Assembly (NCBI GenBank): GCA_938034715.1
Contig: CALHMM010000009.1
Span: 1 to 11,768, forward strand
DNA from: Minisyncoccota bacterium
GTDB lineage: Bacteria; Patescibacteriota; Minisyncoccia; Moranbacterales; GCA-2747515
Direction of reading: 5' to 3'
DNA length: 11,768 nucleotides
Position numbers and translations under genes: made by a program. Numbering within the stretch: the stretch's first letter is position 1; each line of letters starts with the position of its first letter. Of the stretch, positions 6,724 to 11,768 are shown in pieces. The notes beneath the pieces are model-generated. The model saw only the letters and a list, made by a program, of their open reading frames with translations, searched no databases and was not told the origin of the DNA.

Positions 6724-7890
6724 ATGAAAAAGACTTTTCTATCAATGGTAACGATTCTTGCGTTCGCAATGATCCTACCACAGTCAGCACTAGCAGGATT
6801 TGACGCTCAGTGTAGTAGTGACTACAACGGTAAGAGTTTTAGCGAAAAGCCAGAGATCTCAAGTAGTCTTTGTGAGACAGGATCACCATCAGGAACAATC
6901 GAAGGTGATGGTTCATTATCAAGTCCATGGAAATGGCATTGTTTTGATCACGATGGAACTCAAGGTGAAAAGTGTGAAGCTTTTAAGGAAGTAGAAGTAG
7001 AAGCTGCACCATTGAGTTGTGACGTGACTGCAAGTGAGACTGTAATCATAGAAAGTGGTTCAACAACTTTAAGTTGGGACACTGAAAATGCAGATAAGGT
7101 AAGTTTGCACCCATGTAACTCAACATCATACTTCAAGACTGGCGGTCCATCAGGATCTCATACAATCACTGGAGTTGATTCTTCACGCTGCTATGCTGTT
7201 ACAGCGTACGGAGCTGAGGGTAGTAAAACCTGTACAGTTGATATCACTGTAAATGAAAAACCAGAGGAGATCGTTGAGGAAGAAGAAGTTGTGGAGGAAG
7301 TTCAAGAAGAAACGAACACTGTAGTAGATCCAGGTGGAGATTCTACTCCTACACAAGAAACAACTACGCCTGAAGTTCAAGAGCAAAAAACTGCACCAGT
7401 AGCAACTACTGATGAAGACGAAGACGATAATGATGAATTCGTACCAGCAGCTGCATGTAGTGTAGAAGACTATAGCAATATCAAAGGAAAAATCTGGCAC
7501 GATGATAACCGCAATGGCAAAAAGGATGCTGGAGAAAAATATCTTGATAACGTTACAGTAGAGCTCTTGGATGCTGATGGAAATGAGATCGAAGAAGACG
7601 AGACAAACACTGAAGGACAATTCAAGTTTGAAAACTATGCACCTGGAAAGTACACAATCGACGTAAAAAGTAGTGATCGTGAACTAGAAGGAATGCATGT
7701 TGTCTACGAGCCAGATAATAACCTAAATGGGAAAGATCAAATCACTTTAAAATGTGACAATAATCATACAGGTACAAGCTTTGGTTATGACGATGGAAGT
7801 CGTGATGCACAAGGCACAAACCGCCCAAGTACGTTATCACAAACTGGTGGGTCAATATGGAGCGCTATAAAAGCATTCTTCATAAGATAA
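6724..7890 (+). CDS. Secreted multidomain surface protein with sortase motif LSQTG
   Basis: The protein has 388 residues. Residues 1-24 are a signal peptide (MKKTFL, hydrophobic core, SALA before G25). Residues about 26-88 form a Cys module (C30, C50, C73, C84) with a PWKWHC core, a pattern I associate with CPR and other bacterial exported proteins. Residues about 95-176 form an Ig-like module with TLSWDTENADKVSL and C99, C131, C156, C170. Residues about 180-240 are a Glu/Thr/Pro/Asp-rich spacer. Residues about 252-352 resemble the SdrD B-type repeat, with a Ca-binding-like DDNRNGKKDAGE. The C-terminus has LSQTG at 371-375 followed by a 13-residue tail ending FFIR. Sortases would cleave after T374 and attach the protein to the envelope, although the tail is shorter than usual. 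Two sortase genes follow. The role is probably adhesion or surface coat, by inference. Confidence 0.85.
   Translation: MKKTFLSMVTILAFAMILPQSALAGFDAQCSSDYNGKSFSEKPEISSSLCETGSPSGTIEGDGSLSSPWKWHCFDHDGTQGEKCEAFKEVEVEAAPLSCDVTASETVIIESGSTTLSWDTENADKVSLHPCNSTSYFKTGGPSGSHTITGVDSSRCYAVTAYGAEGSKTCTVDITVNEKPEEIVEEEEVVEEVQEETNTVVDPGGDSTPTQETTTPEVQEQKTAPVATTDEDEDDNDEFVPAAACSVEDYSNIKGKIWHDDNRNGKKDAGEKYLDNVTVELLDADGNEIEEDETNTEGQFKFENYAPGKYTIDVKSSDRELEGMHVVYEPDNNLNGKDQITLKCDNNHTGTSFGYDDGSRDAQGTNRPSTLSQTGGSIWSAIKAFFIR
7834..7887 (+). other. C-terminal sorting signal (LSQTG plus short tail)
   Basis: LSQTG is encoded at 7834-7848 and is followed by G, a short hydrophobic stretch containing SIWSAIKAFF, and a terminal Arg. 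The order of motif, hydrophobic residues and basic end is that of a sortase substrate. Ser replaces the Pro of LPxTG, and the hydrophobic part has only about 10-11 residues instead of the usual 15-20. Confidence 0.65.
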
Positions 7891-7910
7891 TAGGAGTCAT
7901 TTCCTATAAC

Positions 7911-7943
7911 AAAAAAACCTGAGCCATATGGCTTGGGTTTTTT
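7911..7943. terminator. Bidirectional intrinsic terminator
   Basis: CCTGAGCC (7918-7925) pairs with GGCTTGGG (7930-7937), with two G-U pairs and an ATAT loop. A7 (7911-7917) precedes the stem and T6 (7938-7943) follows it, so it can stop transcription from either side. It lies 20 bp after the surface-protein stop and 55 bp beyond the end of the minus-strand sortase gene, serving both convergent genes. Confidence 0.85.
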
Positions 7944-7998
7944 GTTCTGCACAAATGAAATTAGTGAAAGTGTGAGAGCTCTTAAACCAAAATAAAAA

Positions 7999-8538
7999 TT
8001 ACTGAAGTTCAGCTTGGACGACAAGCCGATTCTTACCACTCCAGTCACAGGCGTAAAGAGTAAGAATGTCTTCGTCAGTCGGGTCTTCTACAGAAATATC
8101 GTAAAGGTCAACTTCTAGGGTGTTAAAAACTTTATAATCGTAGGCTACTCCTTCCCAGTACAAAGTGAGTTCATCACCTTCCTTGATAGTATCAATTTCA
8201 AAAAGAGGGTATTCCGATTGACCTTCATACCGGTGACCAACGATTACAGTATTACCACCCTTATCTGGTGTGTTAGTATGAGTACGTCGCCAAGTTTTTA
8301 AGTAATCGCGATCACCCTCGTACTCTCCTTCAGAAATATCTGCCGTTAACGCCAGTGAAGGGATATACAGCGTATTAGACTGCGGTATAATATTATTCTC
8401 AATCGATAAAAGTTTCTCTTGCTGTAGCGCGCTTTCGTTCTTGATCACTTGGGATCGCTGCTTACTTGCAAAAAAAAGATACCCAAACACTAGAAGACAC
8501 AGTATCACAATTACGACAATGACCTTTTTTTTATCCAT
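7999..8538 (-). CDS. Sortase (class D/E-like), first of two
   Basis: This 179-residue protein is anchored by an N-terminal membrane segment (about residues 6-23, after MDKKK). The transpeptidase domain begins at LYIPSLAL (57-64). The catalytic triad is H102 in VGHRYEG, C164 in LTLYACDW and R171 in NRLVVQAEL, the order typical of sortases. These enzymes cleave a sorting motif between Thr and Gly, forming an acyl-enzyme, and transfer the protein to a cell-envelope amine. The ATG at 8536-8538 is chosen because the lysine-rich start and membrane helix follow at once and the promoter TATAAT lies 26 bp upstream. An in-frame GTG at 8593-8595 would lie upstream of that promoter. The gene converges on the LSQTG protein gene, a likely substrate. 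The subclass is not certain. Confidence 0.9.
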   Translation of the reverse strand: MDKKKVIVVIVILCLLVFGYLFFASKQRSQVIKNESALQQEKLLSIENNIIPQSNTLYIPSLALTADISEGEYEGDRDYLKTWRRTHTNTPDKGGNTVIVGHRYEGQSEYPLFEIDTIKEGDELTLYWEGVAYDYKVFNTLEVDLYDISVEDPTDEDILTLYACDWSGKNRLVVQAELQ

Positions 8539-8563
8539 AAAAGTCTCACAATTAATTATTTGT

Positions 8564-8572
8564 ATTATAGCA
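8564..8572 (-). promoter_or_regulatory. Extended -10 promoter of the minus-strand sortase gene
   Basis: Read on the minus strand the site is TGCTATAAT, a perfect extended -10 element. No good -35 is seen at 17 bp, which extended -10 promoters can tolerate. The start would be near 8557, about 19 nt before the ATG. Confidence 0.6.
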
Positions 8573-8600
8573 TCAAAGCCAAGGCATGGATTCACTTTGG

Positions 8601-8618
8601 ACTCAGTGCAGTCTGAGT
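8601..8618. promoter_or_regulatory. Inverted repeat between divergent sortase promoters, possible operator
   Basis: ACTCAG (8601-8606) and CTGAGT (8613-8618) are perfect inverted repeats around the six-base spacer TGCAGT. The element lies about 29 bp upstream of the minus-strand -10 and about 33 bp upstream of the plus-strand -10. One bound dimeric regulator could therefore affect both sortase genes. No regulator gene is present in the window. Confidence 0.3.
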
Positions 8619-8650
8619 ATGATCTTGCGTGAGCTAAAATAATAGTATAC

Positions 8651-8656
8651 TATAAT
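8651..8656 (+). promoter_or_regulatory. -10 element of the plus-strand sortase-flavin unit
   Basis: A consensus TATAAT lies 84 bp before the sortase ATG. It overlaps by one base a TATACT at 8646-8651. TTGCGT (8625-8630) could serve as a poor -35 at 20 or 15 bp, so the exact promoter geometry is unclear. No second promoter was found before the two flavin genes. Confidence 0.45.
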
Positions 8657-8740
8657 CAAATACTAATACATATACCAAGCATTACAAATACACCAGATAC
8701 ATGTAAAAATAGACATTTGATCAATCAAATAGTATGAGCA

Positions 8741-9370
8741 ATGCAAAGAGTTAGATTAAAAAAATCAGTGGGCGTGATCGCCGGACTAATGGTGTTGCTC
8801 CTTGTAATTGTCATCATTAGTATCTTCAGGGGCAGTCAAGATATTACAGTTTCACAATCTCAAGAAGAGATTAATCAGGTCGCGATTGCGGATAAAGATA
8901 CTGCAGTAGATAATCAAGAATCAGTTCCTATCCAAAAAAAGGAATTTACGGAATTTGGAGATTTCTGGATAGAAATAAACAAAGAGGGGTATGATCTCAA
9001 AGCGCCAATCCTAAATGGTGTAGACAAAGACGATCTTAAAAGAGGCGTAGGACATCACACCACAACAGCTTTACCAAATCCTGAATCCGGAAATGTCGTA
9101 CTTTCCGGTCACAGGTGGTTACCAGGAAGTAATCCTGCAAATACTGTTTTCCGTCATCTTGATAAGCTTTCCGTAGGAGATGCAGTAAGCATCTTTTATG
9201 AAGGAAAAGAGTACGTATACAAGGTACGTGAGTCAAAAACAGTGTCGAATGATGCAGTAGAAATTCTCGATGATACAGATTCCCCGCAACTCACGCTATA
9301 TACCTGCACACCACTTTTCACAGCCCTTAGAAGACTGGTGTATGTAGCAGATCTTGTTGAAGTTAAATAG
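8741..9370 (+). CDS. Sortase (class E/D-like), second of two
   Basis: The protein has 209 residues, a basic N-terminus (MQRVRLKK), one membrane helix at about residues 10-29, and a Gln/Asp-rich stalk to about 70. The catalytic domain has GVGHHTTTALPNPESGN (102-118), H124 in LSGHRW, C189 in LTLYTCTP and R198 in RRLVYVADL. The pattern of H-(R/D)-W, TLYTC-T-P and RRLV is that of the sortase families common in Actinobacteria and many uncultured bacteria. It is clearly distinct from the divergent sortase, with which it shares only the core motifs, so the two may recognise different motifs. The riboflavin kinase ATG comes only 14 bp after its stop. Substrates could include the LSQTG protein or others outside the window. 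Confidence 0.9.
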   Translation: MQRVRLKKSVGVIAGLMVLLLVIVIISIFRGSQDITVSQSQEEINQVAIADKDTAVDNQESVPIQKKEFTEFGDFWIEINKEGYDLKAPILNGVDKDDLKRGVGHHTTTALPNPESGNVVLSGHRWLPGSNPANTVFRHLDKLSVGDAVSIFYEGKEYVYKVRESKTVSNDAVEILDDTDSPQLTLYTCTPLFTALRRLVYVADLVEVK

Positions 9371-9384
9371 TTTTGCAAATTAGT

Positions 9385-9753
9385 ATGACTAGCGCAGTAG
9401 TACGGGGAAAAGTGATTACAGGAAAAAAGAGAGGGAGAGATATCGGATATCCAACTGCAAATGTACAAATTCCAGAAGATAAAAGAGAGTTCTATCACAA
9501 CGGCACATATGCAGGAAAAGTAGAAATTGGTAACCAGATCTACATTGCCGCAATATTTATACCCCAACAATCTGATATAGTTGAGGCCTATATCCTGGAT
9601 TACACAGGTGACTTGTACGGTCAGGCAATCTCGATCACTATCAGCGAGAGATTGCGAGATAATATAAAATTCGAAGGTATTGAACAATTGAGGGAGCAAA
9701 TTTCAAAAGATGTCTTGATAGTACGTCAACTCGCAAGTAGTCATAAAGTATAA
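9385..9753 (+). CDS. Stand-alone riboflavin kinase domain
   Basis: This 122-residue protein corresponds only to the C-terminal flavokinase half of bifunctional RibF; the N-terminal FAD synthetase (nucleotidyltransferase) domain is absent. It should phosphorylate riboflavin to FMN with ATP. Visible hallmarks are KRGRDIGYPTANV (15-27, nucleotide-binding loop with the conserved Thr), NGTYAG (39-44), VEAYILD (66-72, with the probable catalytic E67), DLYG (76-79) and RLRDNIKF...LREQISKD. The usual N-I-G-x-x-P-T strand reads AIFIPQQ, a deviation. The ATG at 9385 is preferred over an in-frame TTG at 9373. It starts 14 bp after the sortase stop and ends 11 bp before riboflavin synthase, consistent with one transcript. 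FMN would be its product; FAD would need another enzyme. Confidence 0.85.
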   Translation: MTSAVVRGKVITGKKRGRDIGYPTANVQIPEDKREFYHNGTYAGKVEIGNQIYIAAIFIPQQSDIVEAYILDYTGDLYGQAISITISERLRDNIKFEGIEQLREQISKDVLIVRQLASSHKV

Positions 9754-9764
9754 TACGCCGTACA

Positions 9765-10358
9765 ATGTTCACAGGAATTATCCAGCACACCATAAAAGTA
9801 AAAAAAATTTCTGGTAAAAATCAGAGCCTTTTTGTAACCTATGAACGTCCAAAAGATTTTGGTATGTCTATTGGATGTAGTATTGCTGTTAACGGCGTAT
9901 GTTCGACTGTGAGGAGTTTTGATGATGTCTCATGGGAAGTAGAGTACATGCCAGAGACATTGCGTCTGACATCTCTGGGGACGCTAAAGATTGGTCATGT
10001 AGTAAATATAGAGCCAACCCTAAAACTAGGAGATGAGTTGAGTGGGCATATGGTACAAGGACATGTTGATGGAGTTGGTGAGGTGGTAAGTATCCTTGAA
10101 CATGGACAATCTTGGGTAATGACGATCAAAGCTCCTGCTAGCGTGATGGATTACGTTGTCCACAAGGGCTCTATAGCAGTTGATGGGATTAGTCTGACAG
10201 TATCTGGAGTACATGAAAAAAATCAAACATTTGATGTTTCATTGATTGAACACACACTCGATCACACGAACTTGCGTACCAAAAAAAATAGAAGCATGGT
10301 AAATCTTGAAGCAGATATCATAGGGAAATACATCAAAAAATTCACTACTCAAAATTAG
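9765..10358 (+). CDS. ribE: Riboflavin synthase, alpha subunit
   Basis: The protein (197 residues) starts with MFTGIIQ, the conserved N-terminus of riboflavin synthase, and has the two tandem barrel repeats. Barrel one holds S39, C46 (NGVCSTV) and MPETLRLTSLG. Barrel two holds SGHMVQGHVDG with H100, DGISLTVSGV and LIEHTLDHTNL. C46 and H100 match E. coli positions Cys48 and His102. The enzyme dismutates two 6,7-dimethyl-8-ribityllumazine molecules to riboflavin plus a pyrimidine. Retained core residues argue against a non-catalytic lumazine-binding paralogue, although that cannot be excluded. No lumazine synthase, RibA/B or RibD gene is in the window. The gene is named ribE as in E. coli and is ribC-type in some nomenclatures. 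Confidence 0.92.
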   Translation: MFTGIIQHTIKVKKISGKNQSLFVTYERPKDFGMSIGCSIAVNGVCSTVRSFDDVSWEVEYMPETLRLTSLGTLKIGHVVNIEPTLKLGDELSGHMVQGHVDGVGEVVSILEHGQSWVMTIKAPASVMDYVVHKGSIAVDGISLTVSGVHEKNQTFDVSLIEHTLDHTNLRTKKNRSMVNLEADIIGKYIKKFTTQN

Positions 10359-10367
10359 TTTTTTGAG
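10348..10367 (+). terminator. Weak AT-rich hairpin at the end of ribE
   Basis: CTCAAAA (10348-10354) pairs with TTTTGAG (10361-10367) around a loop containing the ribE stop codon. It is short, AT-rich and not followed by a U-run, so termination here is doubtful. The remaining gap to dinB (to 10501) has an imperfect TAGCG...CGCTA pairing near 10410-10460 and no gene or RNA that I can identify. Confidence 0.2.
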
Positions 10368-10501
10368 ATCCTTGAAATTTATTGTACAAAATTTGGACTT
10401 CACCTAGTAGCGCATCGGTAGTCTGGCTCAAAGGCTCCAATGGAAATACGCTATCGCTAGCTGAGTTATAAATAAACTATTACAATGAAGGTATTAATCG
10501 T

Positions 10502-11768
10502 TCAATCTAGGATAAAATCACCCAGCAGGAGGGGATAACCAAGTTTGTGCTTCCTCTTATTAACAACAACTTTTTCCAATTGTCGCTCTGGTTGGCAATC
10601 ACTTGCGCGTTTTGTCAGGAGAAAGCTCGTACCAACGTGAATAGATTGTTTACCATATTTTCTACCAATTTCATCAACAGAGTTGTAGACTTTACCCATT
10701 TTGACGATGTGGAGATGTCCACCAAAAAGGTCCTGCTGCGTATCTCGTATAACACTGAGATTGCTGAGGGTTACACCTGTTGCACGATAGAGCTCACCTG
10801 CTTTGTAAATTTTTTTAAAGAGCGGTGTGATCATTGTAACGATTTCGTGTGAGAAATTTGTTGGGCGCGAGAGGCGGATCTTCATGCTGTAGTAATGAAA
10901 ACTTTGCGTCTTGAGAAAAAGCGACACATCAGTTGCTTCACTACGATGAGCACGAGCGCGCAGACATGCGGTGTCGATGTTTTCAGTCAGTTTTGCAAGG
11001 AGAAATGCAGGATCGCTAGAGGGTGGGGAAAAAGTTCGCACACGCTGGATAGAGTGTGTGTTAGTGCTTTTTGTGCATGCAAGTTTTTTAGAGTATTCAC
11101 CACGGAGCTCAGACCACGTTTCATGAAAGTTGATGTTGACAGTATCACGAATCCATTGCTCACTCATAGTTGCGAATTGGTACGCACTGCGAATCCCTTT
11201 TTTGTGGAGAAATGCTGTCGTCTGTGGGCCGATATTCCAGACTTCGCCCACAGGAAGTTCCATGAGATATTTGGGGATATCCTTGGCGCCGATAGCGGTG
11301 AAGCCATTTCGTGAGCCATTTTTTTTCCATTTTGAACCTACTTTTGCAAGGGTTTTACTAGGAGCAAGACCAATCGAAAAAGTACAATTTAGTTCACGCT
11401 CGAGATCTACTTGGATTTTCAAGCAAATTTTCTCGTAGGAACAGCGGTACGTCTTACGTAGGCCTGTAATATCAGCAAAGCATTCATCAATGCCATATTC
11501 CTCTACGTCAGGTGTGTAGCGACGTACGATGTCCATAAATCTGGCACTCAGGAGTGCATATGTCTCATAGTCAGAGGGAATGACGATGACATGAGGGAAT
11601 CTACTTTTAATTTCCTTGATGGGTGTTGCCCGTGTGATCCCAAGTTGTTTAGCCTCTAGGCTCATGGACGACGCAATGCCACGCTCCATGCCGGTCACGA
11701 CAGGTTTACCACGAAGACCAGGCTCGCGAGACTGCTCACATGACGCAAAAAACGAATCACCATCAATG
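10502..11768 (-). CDS. dinB: Y-family DNA polymerase, DinB/Pol IV-like (5' end cut)
   Basis: The frame is open to the right edge, so about the first ten residues are missing; at least 422 are visible. Translesion polymerases of this family copy damaged DNA without proofreading. The first visible residues IDGDSFFASCEQ (from 11767 downward) carry the catalytic Asp of motif I, normally D-x-D-x-F-(F/Y)-A. LRGKPVVTG follows, and the catalytic D-E pair occurs in EYGIDECFADITG (codons 11483-11488). FSIGLAPSKTLAKVGSKWKK and PVGEVWNIG cover the palm end and thumb helix-hairpin-helix. Near the C-terminus QQDLF (10724-10738) matches the beta-clamp-binding motif Q-x-x-L/D-L-F. A tail rich in Lys and Arg follows. 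Motif I FASCE is nearer UmuC than E. coli DinB, so the subfamily is open. The TGA stop supports the standard code. Confidence 0.88.
   Translation of the reverse strand, partial: IDGDSFFASCEQSREPGLRGKPVVTGMERGIASSMSLEAKQLGITRATPIKEIKSRFPHVIVIPSDYETYALLSARFMDIVRRYTPDVEEYGIDECFADITGLRKTYRCSYEKICLKIQVDLERELNCTFSIGLAPSKTLAKVGSKWKKNGSRNGFTAIGAKDIPKYLMELPVGEVWNIGPQTTAFLHKKGIRSAYQFATMSEQWIRDTVNINFHETWSELRGEYSKKLACTKSTNTHSIQRVRTFSPPSSDPAFLLAKLTENIDTACLRARAHRSEATDVSLFLKTQSFHYYSMKIRLSRPTNFSHEIVTMITPLFKKIYKAGELYRATGVTLSNLSVIRDTQQDLFGGHLHIVKMGKVYNSVDEIGRKYGKQSIHVGTSFLLTKRASDCQPERQLEKVVVNKRKHKLGYPLLLGDFILD

Noticed and set aside
7183..7620. 145-residue minus-strand open frame
   Set aside because: It is the Phe/Ser/Ile-rich antisense of the acidic region of the surface protein, which has clear domains on the plus strand.
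10408..10465. tRNA-like segment (AGCGCATCGGTAG resembling a D-arm)
   Set aside because: There is no TpsiC arm sequence, no matching acceptor stem and no proper anticodon stem.
10547..11438. Plus-strand open frames under dinB
   Set aside because: They are low-complexity shadows of a clearly conserved minus-strand polymerase gene.

Overview
The window looks like chromosome from a small-genome, AT-rich bacterium, most probably a member of the Candidate Phyla Radiation (Patescibacteria). This is inferred from the short intergenic gaps, the very short flavin genes, and the style of the surface protein: Cys-rich and Ig-like modules, an SdrD-B-like domain and a non-LPxTG sorting motif beside sortases. 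The standard bacterial code fits. The large conserved genes contain no in-frame TGA, and TGA ends both the methyltransferase and the dinB gene, so a UGA=Gly code (Gracilibacteria/Absconditabacteria) is unlikely. No taxonomic marker gene is present, so the assignment is tentative.

Layout. Positions 1-1803 (+) hold the 3' end of exonuclease III (xthA), a membrane-anchored SAM methyltransferase resembling the FAM173 lysine methyltransferases, an ArsC/Spx-fold protein whose CxxC positions read SxxS (overlapping the methyltransferase by ATGA), and the tRNA m7G46 methyltransferase trmB. Positions 1804-2095 contain no convincing gene but have several potential hairpins, an eight-G run and a strong promoter. 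Positions 2096-4747 (+) encode an 883-residue fusion of a GT-C membrane glycosyltransferase and a GH8-like domain in which the expected acid Glu is Val. Positions 4850-6475 (+) encode an unrecognised 541-residue membrane protein.

Positions 6600-9370 form a surface-display module: a secreted multidomain protein ending in LSQTG plus a short tail, a bidirectional terminator, and two different sortases transcribed divergently from a shared ~200-bp region with a palindrome. The second sortase gene runs without a clear break into a stand-alone riboflavin kinase and a riboflavin synthase (to 10358). A Y-family DNA polymerase (dinB-like) on the minus strand is cut by the right edge.

How the parts may work together (inference). 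The GT-C/GH8 protein would build or handle an extracytoplasmic glycan. The sortases would attach the LSQTG protein, and others elsewhere, to the envelope. xthA, trmB and dinB are ordinary DNA repair and tRNA modification genes. The flavin pair would convert lumazine to riboflavin and riboflavin to FMN; the remaining rib genes and the FAD synthetase domain are not in the window.
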